A stretch of 64,000 nucleotides of DNA from Letharia columbiana. Lineage: Eukaryota > Ascomycota > Lecanoromycetes > Lecanorales > Parmeliaceae. Below are positions 1-12,400 of the stretch, piece after piece. Every line of letters begins with the position of its first letter. The stretch's first letter is position 1. Made by a program: the position numbers and the translations under genes. The stretch lies in assembly GCF_014066305.1 (NCBI RefSeq), contig NW_023501065.1, positions 1-64,000 of the forward strand, written 5' to 3'. The notes under the pieces are model-generated. The model was given only the letters and a program-made list of their open reading frames with translations. It made no database searches and was not told where the DNA came from.

Positions 1-273
1 CCGTTCGTACCCGACATCATCGTACAACCCGAGGTCGGAATCATCTACACGACCTCCAAAAAGAAGGTCGAAGAGCACGGCGGTCTCAGCGCCGACGACA
101 GGAACGTAGCTTGCTTCGTTAGCAGTCCTCGAATCACAAAAGCGCAGAAGTTCACACAGAGGGTCTTTACGACGCAGGTTGCACCGCTGATATTGGAGGC
201 GTTGGGAATTGATGGCGGGGAGTTGGAGGGCGTGAGGGCTGAGGGAACGAAGATCTTGCCCGGGTTTGAGTGA
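1..273 (+). CDS. 3' end of alkaline-phosphatase-like type I phosphodiesterase gene
   Basis: Frame 1 is open from the window edge to a TGA at 271-273 and gives the last 90 residues of a protein. The visible C-terminus runs from PFVPDIIVQPEVGIIYTTS through an alternating region with SADDRNVACFV to a LEALGI..ELEGVRAEGTKILPGF ending. From family knowledge this matches the C-terminal part of fungal alkaline-phosphatase-superfamily proteins related to type I phosphodiesterases/nucleotide pyrophosphatases, metal-dependent hydrolases of phosphate esters that are usually secreted. The catalytic N-terminal part lies outside the window, so activity and signal peptide cannot be judged. The last exon is intact. 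The reverse-strand open frame covering it is a shadow. Confidence 0.7.
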   Translation, partial: PFVPDIIVQPEVGIIYTTSKKKVEEHGGLSADDRNVACFVSSPRITKAQKFTQRVFTTQVAPLILEALGIDGGELEGVRAEGTKILPGFE

Positions 274-2643
274 TGAGCGGCTTCGACAGGGTCTGTGGTA
301 GAATCCTCGTGATAAAAAATAAATTCAGCTGCAGAATAGGAGCGGATAAGTCCTCCGGCTTCCTTATCTCCCGTTACTCCGGGCTGCGGCCCGTACCCGT
401 TGGGTGCATTATCCGAAGCATTTGATGCTAGGCCCAACAAATTGAATCTCCACACCTCCAAAAGTCTCATCCTTTCTCACAATCTTTCATCTTCCTCGTT
501 TTTCGTATCAAGCGCTCGAACGAAGATTCCGTTGGACTACCTGGCTTACCTGGACCGCTCGCTACGTGTCATATGCCATCGCATGACCGTGGACGGCGCA
601 CGATCGAAGTGCGCTACAAGAAGTCGCAGCGGTTCCTCCATGGGTCTTCGAACTCCCTGCCATCTGCTTGACCAGCTCCTGCAATGGCGTTCTCCCATGA
701 GCCGTTGCTCTCTCCCTTGCCCTTGCGTGACCTGGTGTTGGCCCTGTCTTTACCGATACCGGCTGGTTTTTATGCAAAGCAATCATTGAGCGTAGCCTGT
801 GTGGGAGCGGACAGGAAGTGTGTTGGGGAAGACCAATGTTGAGTCTCGCACGAGATAATGACTGCAGCTCAGAGCTGCATGCTACGTACTACAGCCAATG
901 GAAGCGTTACCCTTGCAATACGACTGACGCCGGGCAGTGCTGCAGTGCTAAATGAGACGCAGTCTCATGACATCGTGCATGCTAAGTCTTGAGATAAGAG
1001 GCTCCTGTGACATCCCTAGCACCTGATGATAGCATGCCTTGGAAAGTGTCTTCTTTTAGGCGGTCCTGGAATCCAACAATTCTTCTCACACTTATAACTC
1101 GATATCGCTCTTGGCATCTAACAGTGCGCCTACTACGTCATTGACATAGACTCTGCTCACTTACTTGCGAAACTGGGAGAACAGCGAAGATTTGAAGGCA
1201 AAGAATACTTTTCATCAAAAAACACAAAGGAATTTGAAGCGTACGGCTACCTGTCAACCTTTAAGCTAAAAGAAGTATTACTCTAGCATTCAGCAAACCA
1301 TCATCTCCTACAAATGGCCTTTCTGACAACACATACGTACGACCCACCTCCCCACTCGACAACCCCCTCCCATTTGCCATCACTTTCTATCATCCATGCC
1401 CCCACCTATTCCAAAGCCCCCAATCTTCCCACTCGATAACGCCGCCATCTCACGAGCACCGCGGTGCACACAAAGTCTTCCTGTGACATCATCCCACCTA
1501 ACAGCCAGATGTGCTATACCAGCCTACTTTCCTATCTCGCAATCCCTCTTAGCTCTCGCACTTTCCTCTTAAAATGGGTCATCAGACCTAATGCAAATGA
1601 TGCTGACAATGCCCTTCAAAAGAACTTGGATTGATTTAGTCGACAGAATTGATTGATTGAATCGATGATATGTGTAAAAGTTCTGCGTGTCTCGGGAGTC
1701 AGAATGACTGCCGAACTTTTTTTTCACCCCAACCTCAACACGCACCGCCATCACCTTCGCTTGCCTCCATTCCATCATCGACTCCGGCTCCAGCCGAGCT
1801 CCCACCGCTCATCGCTCCAGCGATGTTGGAGTTAGAGTCCGCTATTCCGCGGCACTCCACCACTCCCTCACCAGCTCCGATATCCCTCATCGCACCGACC
1901 TCTGCACCGACCAACCCTCCTCCTACGCTTCCAACACCCCAACTTCCCTCCCCTTCTCCAAAGCGCATACGTCGAATTAGGCGGGCATTCGAATCGCGCG
2001 ACCCCCATCGTGGCGGGTATCGGAACTGCGGTCGTACGTCTAGGCTGTACAGTGGTGGTTCGGGCGAACGTTGACGTGGATTGCGGCGTCGTTCACCTAC
2101 GATCGTTGGCGGAGAGGGCGGAGGGCAGAGTGCTACTGGGCGGAAGAGATGGCAAAGGCCGTTGCTTGATCGACGTATCTGATGCGAAATGTGAAGATGC
2201 GGAAGTCGTAACCATAGCGAAAGAGTCTATCAAATGATGGAGCTGAATGCGTCAATCTTGGCCTTTACTCCCTTTGCTACCCGATCCTCATGTCCCGCTT
2301 CGAGACGAGTGGTGATTTCATCAGTGATCTCTTGTCGAATGGAATCCGCGAACTGCTTCCGCTCGAGTCTACCAGCCTTGCTCTTAAGCTTGTCTCTTGC
2401 TTCTTGATTTGCACCAGTTGCTCTCTTTTACTAATGTCGTATCGCCCACGAGGCCCATGGTGTAACTCCTTCAGAACCGGCATCGCGTATCGTCATGATT
2501 GAGATTGTTTCAATGGCTTCCCCATGATATGATTCTGGACTTTGAACCATGTCGTGTATATTTGTTTGATGTCAGAAATCCTGCGCGCCAAGGAGTTGAC
2601 GGATGGCTGTCAAGCGTCAACTTTTCAGTTAAGTAAGACTTCT
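274..2643. other. gene-poor stretch, no gene supported
   Basis: No open frame here reads like a conserved protein and I could not chain exons with good splice sites. The composition is mixed, with C-rich proline/serine-type frames around 1700-2000 that are open on both strands, which is typical of low-complexity non-coding DNA. Some of it should be the 3' UTR of the preceding gene. Confidence 0.5.
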
Positions 2644-3423
2644 CTAATGTAGCGAGATCGTTGCTGCTTCTCTGCCAGTCGCAAGTCGAGTCACAGTACA
2701 CGAATATGTGACATACTCGTCAGTCCTTCCACCACCACGCTTGCGCTTGCGTGCTTCGGCTTTCATTTCCTTGGTTTTCTTCTGTGCAACTTCCTTCGCG
2801 ATGTCATTTGCTATCCTTTTGGGTGCCGCGCCGGCTTCGAATTTGACAGAGGGGACGGGGAAGCGACCAACGGCACCTGAGGCCATAGCCATATGCACCT
2901 CAACGATGCGATCGCAGATTTCGCGAGGATTGAGATGGCCCAGGTCGATAGGTGGAGGAGTTCCATTAGCATAGAGATATGGGGGAGCTGAGAAGTTTTG
3001 CGTGGCCCAAAGCGTCATTGCTAGATGTTTACCATCGTTCCTCGATCTTCTCGACGGTAAGCGGACTTACGCCACTGCCCAGCGATCGTGTCACACTTGG
3101 CGAACACGTCAGAGGTCGTCTCGATGATATTGAGCCAGAGTTTTGTCCATCTCGAACGGAACGGAAGTGGATGTTACCGTTGCATTTTGGCCTCGAACAT
3201 CTAATAAGACCAGCGTATTGCAGCAGATGGCTTCCTGGTGAAGGCAACAGAGAGAAATCCCTTCAAAATCTGTCCATTGTGTCACATTTACCTTCAGGTA
3301 TAGTTCAACAACAGAAAGCGCCACGTTCCTTCCCATCCTACCGGGACGAAGGACAGACCAAAGGTGGGGAAGTAGAGAACCCCTTTGCTTGCAGTACTCA
3401 ACGGCTGCGACGCAGTTCCGCAT
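2644..3423 (-). CDS. unrecognised protein, 3' five exons of a spliced gene (5' end unresolved)
   Basis: Five minus-strand exons chain in frame: 3423-3292, 3234-3178, 3095-3071, 3020-2717 and 2671-2644. Donors are GTAAAT, GTAACA, GTAAGT and GTATGT; intron lengths are 57, 82, 50 and 45 bases; one branch site is CTGAC. The product contains a stretch starting MRNCVAAVEYCKQRG, a segment PPIDLGHLNPREICDRIVEVH, and a long Lys/Glu/Arg-rich helix ending in a nuclear-localisation-like RKRKRGGG before a short tail. Upstream (3430-3950) all three minus frames continue to look protein-like, including a basic KRRRKPTFADFELSEDE segment, so the true start is probably farther 5'. I do not recognise the family. 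The good splice sites argue for a gene that is or recently was functional. Coordinates of the first exon are a minimum. Confidence 0.5.
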
Positions 3424-3954
3424 GGTCTGCTTGGATAGCTCTCTCTTTCTTCAGCTTGACAACTCGACCCTCCCCAATTTTCTCGCGCTCATCACTTTGA
3501 TGTAGGTCCGAAAGAACAGACCCTGTCTTTTCCTCCTTCAAGGCAGCACTCCTTTCGTCTTCTGATAGTTCAAAGTCTGCGAACGTTGGCTTCCTCCTCC
3601 TCTTGTTCTCCGCTCCAGTCCTCCCAGCTCTTGACCTTACTGGATTCGGGTTTCTTACAGTAGAGTCGGTTCCTGGTCTCCCTCGTGGGTCGGGTGGAAG
3701 ATGCAACCACCGCGGTTTTTGCTTCCAACTCTGCGATTCTCCGGTCTTTCGATCAATGATATATCCTAGGCAGTCTGACTTGAAATGAGCCTTGACATCG
3801 GTTGGGCAGAACAATCCAGCTGGATGGTATTGTCGTCTTCAGGACATACTTCGCGGTGGAGGTGGTGAATGGTCCGATCTTGAGTGAGAAGTTGGTTGTG
3901 CTTCTCTTACTGTCCGCATCAAATACCAATTTGGTGGTCTTAGGTCAAGCAAAG
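3424..3954 (-). other. probable 5' coding part of the gene at 2644-3423, not modelled
   Basis: Two minus-strand frames look protein-like. One runs 3814-3398 with LGYIIDRKTGE, PRWLHLPPDPRGRP and a Lys/Arg-rich segment. The other, about 3935-3790, has KLVFDADSKRSTTNFSLK and IPSSWIVLPN. They join neither each other nor the downstream exon without a frame change, and no single intron I can see repairs this. Either splice sites are unusual or the 5' end is broken by the LTR immediately upstream. Confidence 0.35.
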
Positions 3955-4288
3955 TGATCCTTGGTGACAAGACGGAATCATCCAGTAGTGCTCCTCCTTT
4001 CCAGCGATGGCTGTCAAACTTGGACTATGTTAAATTCAAGTTGCAGTCGAGAGAGACCGTATTTATATCTTTTCTCGAAAAACCAGTAGACGGAGTGGAA
4101 TTGCCTTATTATAATGTCAGGACCAGCATAGGTGTGTACCAGTATGGGTGAGGTAGATGGGATAATAAGGCTATCGAACTATATAGGTGGGAAGGAGGCA
4201 TGATATAGTAGAGATGCCTCCGTAGGCACTAGGCCATAGGGCTGGTGGTGTGTCAAGGGTACGTTCGTAACACTACCCCCCTCTCAAG
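3955..4288 (-). mobile_element. probable LTR (U3-R) of a Ty3/gypsy-type retrotransposon with polypurine tract
   Basis: On the minus strand a purine tract with six G (4288-4273) is followed immediately by TGTTACGAACG at 4272, the usual polypurine-tract/TG start of a 3' LTR. About 200 bases in is a good TATA box (AAAGATATAAATACGG, about 4058-4075) followed by a CT-rich initiator-like stretch, as expected for U3/R. The far end (about 3955) is approximate because I did not find the matching second LTR, a target-site duplication or a primer-binding site. Minus-strand frames at 4300-4980 may be the degraded end of the internal region. It could be a solo or truncated element. Confidence 0.45.
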
Positions 4289-5770
4289 AGCATGGCCCCA
4301 TGGCTGGTGCCGGGTGCCGCCTTTGCTTGCCTGTTTCTCCAAACATCCTGTCCCTGCAGGCCTTGAGTGGAGAAGATTTGCCAGGGTTCTTCTTCAGAGA
4401 TCCTGGAGACGTGGCCTTCTTGCCTGCTGTCGTAAGAATCTTCGAGCCCTTCTCAGTCCTCTTGCCTAGGTCTTGAAGAACTAAATTCCACCGCATGCAT
4501 GTGTGTTGGTTGTCGCTGAAAATCCATAAAAATAGGATTTTCTAACGGTACTGTTGGAAGCCGCGGGCGTGTTGATTTCTGAATTGACGGATTGCGAGCA
4601 GTGACTCGATGATGTTGACGAGACGACATAGCGGTGATCTTGTTGCCAACTATTGTAGACAATGGTTTCACCGTTGATGGCAATCTTGAAATTCAAATCC
4701 AGGAGATCGTGTCATTCCGATCGAATTCGGTGTCTTTCGTCTTGATCTCGACAGCTTCTGCGGGTCCCATTTTAATCGATAGCTTCTGGGATGGAGTTTG
4801 CAGATATCTGTTTGAGGGAAGTTCCGACACCCGAGAGGTTTCCGCCATGCTGACGCAAGACTGGGCAATCCTTGGTAGCACTGTCGGCCGCAGCATGCTT
4901 GGACTTCAACGCATGAGTGGTTGATGTCAGAAGTGAGGTCATTCTGTCCTTGGACCTGCCACTTACTCTTGATTCTCAGCATTCAAGCTAATTCATGCCA
5001 GCGACCACTCGACGTTGTATCAACCAACGGGTTTTAGAGATGACGTTTTCGCCGGCAAGGAGAATTTTTTCCTAACTCTTGCGACGCGCCACTTGACTCT
5101 TCGCCACCTCCACCACCAAACCCCCCCAGCCATCTTCACCTGCTCCCACCGAGCATTCCCGTCATCACCAACCAAAACACGGCCACGAGACCATTTGTAA
5201 GGTTTGTGGTGCCGTAATTGACAGCCACGTACGGTGTCAGTCAACTTTCCACACCCTGGTGAGGTACCGAAGTATCGCATTATCGTCCAGCACCCGGCTT
5301 TGTGAAGCGAATGATCATCTCTAATGTCGAGGCCCTCAGGAAGCTTCCACCATTTGGCAGTTTGAAGTCTTGCGGAACGATAGACAATAGTAGTTCGATC
5401 ATATGTTGAAATCTTAGGGCCTCAAGTTCTAATATTGCTTGTATCGCTACGCTCGAAGAAGTAAGACATAAAATATTTTCTGAAGTGCGAGCGGAGCGCA
5501 CGATAATTAAGGACAGGATCGTCTGCATAAAGTTCGAATACAGCGAAAATATCAAGCCTATCCTCCTCTCCGGTCAACTGCAAGTTGAAGTATACTTCGT
5601 TAACCTCAGGGTCAAAGTTGATAGGCGTGAGTTGAGCTATAATAAAAGAATGAGACTGCTAGCAACTAGGATGAGGACAAAGCAAGAATGAAAGATGGTA
5701 GAGCACTGCTAGCAAGGTGGTGAGGGCTGAGGTAGAGTGGTAAGGGTTGAGGTAGAAGTGGATGGAGTCG

Positions 5771-5788
5771 TTAGGGTTAGGGTTAGGG
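5771..5788 (+). repeat. interstitial telomere-like repeat (TTAGGG)3
   Basis: Three perfect TTAGGG units stand at 5771-5788, preceded by a G-rich stretch with degenerate variants (5720-5760). TTAGGG is the usual filamentous-ascomycete telomere repeat. The run is far too short for a telomere, and unique DNA continues on both sides. Confidence 0.8.
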
Positions 5789-6952
5789 TCGCTTCCGACA
5801 AATCAGGTCTGCCATTGGAAGTAGTGAGCTCGTTTTCTACCCGTTTTTTAGTCTCTCCACGAGGGAAGAAGTTTCCTTTAATCTGTCTTCATACTTGATT
5901 GGCTGTAGTGAGAAATATAATAAAGAACGCCAACTGGTAATAGCGTGTTTTTCTGCGGTAAAGTGCTCTGACTTTCTTGGCCGGGTATTTCGGTAGGAGC
6001 AATGAATGGACGGGGCTCTCCTCACAAGCAATGACATCGAGTAGTGTGGACACCATTCCTCCGTGGCCGACGATGACAAGAGGAAGACGTTGCTTCCTGT
6101 CTGGACAAATTGACAAGAGGGTTTTCACTGAAAGTATGTCTTGTTGACAAAGGGAAGGTTACACAATGCAGCCATCATATTCCAGGACCAATCCATTTGT
6201 ATGGCGTGTTCAGATGTTTGGATCTTGGTGATGAGCGGGTCAGATCAATGAAATCCTGCCTCATTCTGAGGGAGTCATGGACTCGGTGACAACATTCGAA
6301 TTCACATAGCACGGCTGCACTTTGTTCGGCCTTGACGGAGTGACTGCCAGGGTGTTTGTTATCCGTTCGGTCTCTCACTCCCTCCAGTTTCTTGATTTTG
6401 GCAAGGACGAGTCTTTCTCGATCTTTCGGCGCTCAAAGTTAGATCCAGTAAGCTCGTCATCGGTCTAAGACAGCGTGAGTGAATCCTGAAGTGACTCTAC
6501 CACGACGGAAGAAGGTGGATAACAGCTGCGACCTCGGTCTCGAAGAAAAGGGCGCATCTATGCACAAGAGCCTCATTTGGCAGAGGAATACGAGTGATGT
6601 AGCATGGATGGGGTGACTCCCCGAATTGGGTCACGATCGAGTGTTCAGGTGATTCGAACGATAGTGAAAAGGGGCAGAGAGATACATAGTGTTGTTTCAG
6701 AACGGTGGAAGAGGCAATGTTGTCTTTTCCGACAGCTTCAAGGACAATATAATACCAATGATGTAACGGTATGAGAATCATGACAAACGGATATGACACA
6801 CATCCTGCAATCTTGCTTGAGCACCTTCAAGAGACCTCCACGAGGCCCACGGTGATGTAGAATTGGTTGACAGAAAATTATAAAGGGAAGGATTGTGGAT
6901 GTTGAGGGAAGGCTGTGAGTAAGTTCTTGCTTATTGCGGTGAGGAGTCGTAG

Positions 6953-7067
6953 TTGAGAGAAGGTTCCAAAAAGGAGCCTTCTGGGGAAGGTGAATCCTCT
7001 TAGAGATTGAACTTGAGAAAGGCTCCAAGAAGAGGCCTTCTGAGCAAGATGAATGTGCCTCGACATC
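6953..7067. repeat. 60-base imperfect tandem duplication
   Basis: The unit beginning TTGAGAGAAGGTTCC (6953-7012) is repeated directly as TTGAGAAAGGCTCC (7013-about 7067), both containing a conserved CCTTCTG core. On the minus strand each unit would encode a related stretch of about 20 residues, but no gene is evident. Confidence 0.7.
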
Positions 7068-8958
7068 ATCTCAAGCTAATCATCCCTCATTTTTCCAAGC
7101 TTGTCAATGTATCTGAAGATCTCATAAATGATCTCTGAGTCGTTTCCAAGATCAGTCGTCCCTCTAGTCTGCTTCGAGTACGCAACTTCCAACGTTATCG
7201 AGAATTTCCCTCGTCTCTTAGCGGAGTGTAGAAGTATGGAACGTTGAGACCTCCAGTTCCCTGTGCCACAATGCTCCCACTGACCTCGCTGTTGTAGATC
7301 ACGTCATTTGCATCGGCAATTTGCTTAGCGAATCAACCCTTTAGCACTTTCCTTCAGTAGATAGAACAACATAATAACAATGACTACCCACCTGATGTTA
7401 TGATAGTGAAAAGTAGTTATCTTCAGTTGGGGGCTCAGGTAGAATAAGGACTTCGCGTGGGTAGCAAACGGTGACTCAAGTCCATTTTGCTGAGCTTCCA
7501 TGAAGGCTCTGGATTTACGTTAACCTTTCTCAGATAGCTCGACGAACTCACTGCTGTAATAGTTCAGTCCTCTGTATTGGCTTAGACGGATACACTCCCA
7601 TCATAACCAGGGATTGATTGCGCGGCCAGCGACGGTATCCGTTGCGGGTGCTCCACTGCTTCTTTTAAAGCTTGTGCTATTGAAGAAATAGCTTCTTGAG
7701 CAATATCATCGTCGACCTGAGCCACAGAGTGAGCGTGCGCGACGAACTCTTGGTGGCGTGTGGTTGCTAAGTCTAGCTTCATCTGATCTTTATCTACGTT
7801 GCCTTTGCCCTTCATATCTTGCTTCTCCGGAGACATCCTTTGCAGGAGGTTTGTTGAACAGGTCATTTTGGATGTCCCTGTATGTTGCACAGGCACCGAT
7901 ATGAAGATGTAGCCGCCTTTGCCCGATTGCTTTCGTCTAGACCATTTCGCCCATGTAAAATTGAATGACAATCTAGTCACCTCGGAACGGGGTAGAAATA
8001 TCCGAAGCTCTCATTGCCTCGGACCTTTGTGATTGGCTGCAGTGAGTCTCTCTTCGTTGGCGTCAGAAGCTTTGATGACGTTCAAGTCGTGAAGGGCGAC
8101 TCGGTCTAGAGATGACTTACTAGAGCGCTGATACGAGCACAATGTGGCCGCAATTCCCACTGGAGCAAGCGAGTTTCAAGTTCTGAAGTAGTAGCCGTCT
8201 TGATCCGCGCGAGATATGATATTTTCGATCATGTCCAGGTATCCGCGTGGCTGCAGAAACAGATCTCGCGCCTGTGTTAGTTGCTCGAGGGTCACGGGAG
8301 CCACTGCAGCTTCCTATTGATCTTCTTCTGTCTCTCACAAGCATAAACATAAGACGACCAAAGTAGTTGGCGGACGAAAAGAAATTATCCAGGATAGTTT
8401 GAGAGAATGTCTGAGAGCATAAGAGTTGTGAGGACGGTAGCCATTGACCTACTTCCCAGATTTCAGACGACCAGCATGTCTGCGGAAGCAATGAACCTGA
8501 ACACAACTGTTAAGAAAATTGGAATGCCATTAGATGGCATCTTCTTTGCTGTTTGCACTCGAAGTGTAACCAGTTATTGGGATCAAGCTCTTTCTTTTGC
8601 TTTGAACTCGACTTGAGTATATCTATATTTTGTCCGCCCGGTAGCTAAGCTAGAGAGGAAAGAAAAACGTGATATAATAATTGTAGAGATCGTTGTTTGA
8701 ATGTCTGGGAACAAAAGTCCGAGAACAAGCTGAAAAGGAAAGTCCAGGTAAAAAAAAGGAGACAACGGAATGATGAAGGGTACTTTATCTATGTCTGAGG
8801 GTGAAGCTGCAATAATCAAAATTTAGGATCCCCTTGGAGGAAAGCAGGGTACAGTGTGATCCCGACACTCCATCATACTTTATGGTAGCTCCGAAATACT
8901 TCAATTGGTGCGGGCTTGGAAGAGAGGAGAATGCAGGAAGAGATGGTCTCATCAACAC

Positions 8959-9458
8959 TTAGGAAGATCTAGAAACGTCAGTGGGAGTAAGCGGGATTGA
9001 AAGTAATACTTACGCTTTCTTCTCAGTTGAAGCACCAGCACCAGTACCAGCCTCAGTACCCTTTCTCTTCTCTTCTCCCTTGGCTATCTTGCGGCATTTG
9101 ATGTAATTTGCGCAAAGTATGAGTCACGACTCAGATGTGCAAATCTTCAACGACAACAGATATCAGACTAAAAGCCATCAGAGTCAGATCCGTCATCGGT
9201 CTCTCTTTGTACGTGTTGATATCGTAAGTCGTGTCAAAATGTACGAGCAGGTGGATGTACTCATCGCTTGGCCTATCATCATCAGGCAGCTGAGCGAACG
9301 AACACCTTAATGACACTGTCGAACGTGAGCTGAATACTTCTGGGCCGCAATGACGTGAGCATCGGTAACGTTTCTCATGTCCAGGATCGACCACTGCATT
9401 CGTTAGCATCCCTGTGTTGAGCATGATGACTTGCACGCGCCAGGAAGATCGTCGCCAT
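8959..9458 (-). CDS. possible small multi-exon gene, unrecognised
   Basis: Elements of a spliced minus-strand gene are visible. An ATG at 9458 opens MATIFLARA. A 37-base intron with a perfect GCTAAC branch site is possible. A frame then reads DMRNVTDAHVIAAQKYSAHV. A later exon (9014 upwards) reads NYIKCRKIAKGEEKRKGTEA, ends at a GTAAGT donor, and splices to a 10-base terminal exon (8968-8959) with a TAA. The middle cannot be joined unambiguously because a gap of about 200 bases has no clear frame. No family is recognised. It may be a real gene with further introns or an old gene remnant. Confidence 0.3.
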
Positions 9459-12400
9459 TGTGGCGGCTCAATTACAGCTTCGTTAGCCTGAGCAGCGCAT
9501 AGTTGTAAATCCTCAGCTTACGAAAGGCTGCGCCTTTCTGTGCTTGTGGGTGAAGCTGCAATGATTGAAAACTAGCACTGGCAACGAAAGAGAGGTTTGG
9601 TGACCAAGAGAGCTTTTGAAATTGAGAACATTGTCAAGAGGGTTGAAGACGTGTGGAGAGGGGAAGAGTGTCAGTATGAAGACCGAGGATGTAGAATCGA
9701 GGAGCTAGTCTCTGTGCATGTAATTGTGAAGAGTTAGTGTTGTAGTGACTGCCAGCACGAGAATTCCTATAGTCAGGTCATCGGTGATATATACACAAAT
9801 CTCAGTTGGCAACACTACCTTTCATGCTGAGGTTTTTATTCCGTGATCGCAGCGTGTTCATCGATTGATGGGAGTTGAAGCAACGAGAAAGGCCACAATC
9901 TTTGGATGCGCTCCAACGCGTAATCTAGGGCCTGAACTATGCTAATCGAGACCCTTTCGTGATGAGAACATTCGGTATCTTCTCGGCTTGCCTACGGTCC
10001 AACCGCCGTCCCCACTATCCGGGGACTGGATGACATCGGAGGTTGTAGTCTGATAAACAAGACGTTTTCGAACAGAGAAACTCATCCGCAATGAGATCTT
10101 CGACCATTCTCAGGACAACAAGGTGAGCGGTTTTATTCGTCGAACGCGTTCTCGTGGCAGCGCGAGGCAGGTACCTGCAGAAAGTTGTAGAATTAATGAA
10201 CAGAAAACTCGGAAATATTGCTTAGACGAGCTCAATCCAGCTTGATGACAATAGGCATCTGTTAGATTATTTTAAAAGAGTGTCCACTCATCCATTGAGA
10301 AGCCTCCAGAAATGACAAAAGTAGGGAAACTGATATGTTCGCGGTACCGGAATGATCTCTGGGTGGAGCCCACAGCATGAAGCAGTCCAACGCATTGTTA
10401 AGAAGAACCTTGCACGAGCAGGTGATGCGCAGACTAACGATAGTCACCTAGAACTCAGTCTTGAGAAATTTCAATTCAGGTAGTCTGTAGCAGTAGGAAT
10501 AGCGTATAGGTGGCGTTGAATTCGGGGCCGATGGTGGGCGCAATGGAGGAATGCGGCGGTCAGCTCGGTCGGCGACCAAGGTGGATGATCATCTGGTGGA
10601 AACTACGAATGTTGCCGTCAATTGCGATCGAAAGATACCTTACCGAATATCGACTCGAATCACAGCTTGACATAACTTCTCCCCAGGATGATGTACTTTA
10701 TCTTGTTTGGATCTTGGGTCTTCAGCTTGAGCTTGAGGATGGTCGTGAGCTTCGATGCGAAATGAAACGGAAGGCGGGTTCAGAATGATAGACTTCTGCA
10801 ACAATGCGTCGCATCTTTGACGCAAGGAAGCGTGGCCCAATGGTACAGGAAACGAACGAATACCCTAAGCCGAGGAGCCAGACGAGTAGCGTTGGGTCAA
10901 GGTTTTCTAGACTGGCCATGTTAGCCGTCCTGGTACCTTCCCAAGTATCAATGCGGCAACCAAGGAAATCGATGTGTACCAAGATCAAAAGCAAAGACGA
11001 GATTGAGTCTTTCGAGGCTGCGGTCTTTGACTTTCATTGCAATCGCCATGGTGAGGGCATCTCATAAAAATAGAATTAGATTAGTTAACGCTAATAGTTA
11101 AATATAAGAGATCTATTAAGAATCTAGATCAAGAGAATGACAAGAAAAAGCGAGCGGTACACTCGCTTTCTTGGTGCAGGGTACGATGAGGCGAAAGGGA
11201 CAGGCTTGAGGAACGGGTTTCGCTCGGACGCGTGAAGCAATGAAGCAGGGTATCGAATGGAATACTTAATGAGTGTTTGAGAGCAATGAAAGCAAAGAAA
11301 GATCGTTGTGGATGTGTGGGTGGAAGGAAAGAAGGATGGTAAGTATTGAAGGAAAGAAAGAGGAAGAAGGGAGGTGAAGAATAATGTGAGAAATGGCGCT
11401 AATGCAGGTCTCCGCGCGACCCACCTAATCTTCGTATCCATTCGCTGCTGAGACAGCGGACCCCTTCACTTAGTTTGGAAATCCATTCGCTGCTTGTGTG
11501 GCCCTCCTTGGAGTCAATTTCCTACATTGTCAGTAGAGTCCAGTTTCGACTGTGTTAGAAACTACTTACTTCATGAGATACCACAGCCCAAATCTCCTCT
11601 TGCTGAGTTCCATCGAGCAATGTGGCTGTCGCCGAGCCAACCTGGTTGCAAAATCCCCACACCCTTCCAATTCTTGCAGTCGGTACTGATGTGCAAACAG
11701 TTCCATGAGCGTGGCGTTGTCAAAGACGCTCACAATATGCAATAAATGTATGTATCAGAACCCAAGTAGCGCCTCAGCATTTCTAGACGTTCTGTCGTAG
11801 GCGGAAACACCTTGGCTGGGTTAGCCAAAGAGGTTCACCGTCTATACATCATGCGGACGCACCTGATTAGTTCAGATGAGCTTCATGACTGGCTCAGGTT
11901 TCATTTCCTCCATACCCCATACCCGGTGGGCAGATCTCTAAACCGCACCAGTAGAGCCCATGACAGTTAAGGGGTGGTAGGTGTGTACAAGAAAGACGAT
12001 AGGGCTACCCCCATTTCAAAAGAGAAGCGCCCTTATGCATGCTGAAGAAGCGAGTCCAGGAAATTCTAGCTTGAGAAAGGCACAAACCTCTTCTTCTTCG
12101 GCAGAGTCATTGATCTCATCTTCGGTCCCTTGCTCCAAGGGCTAATCACATAGTATTTGAGGAGGTAAGAAATCTTGGAGGGTAACTTAATTCCACAGTC
12201 TCCATGACAATAGAGGAAATGTTTCCGAATATAGACTCGAACCAAAGCCTCACATAAGATACCCGTAGGACAGTGCACTGTTTCTTTGTTGGATTTCTGG
12301 TCTCAAAAAATTTATGTCCAAGCGTTCAACCAATTAGATGAATGGTGGTAAAGATGGGAGCAAAATTAATGCCACCTTCCATGAGGTACAACTCGGGTTC

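Larger units (their letters stand above)
4289..8958. other. gene-poor accessory DNA with element remnants
   Basis: No intact gene is supported. Minus-strand frames at 4300-4980 are short and mutually shifted and may be remnants of the element ending in the LTR. A minus frame at about 6128-5890 and another at 7980-7582 (its last 40 residues rich in Ala/Gln) look weakly protein-like but start without ATG and have no splice partners I can find. Short repeats in this stretch are listed separately. Confidence 0.45.

Noticed and set aside
45..470. 141-codon minus-strand open frame over the first gene
   Set aside because: It lies antisense to a plus-strand frame that matches a known family, and has no coding character of its own.
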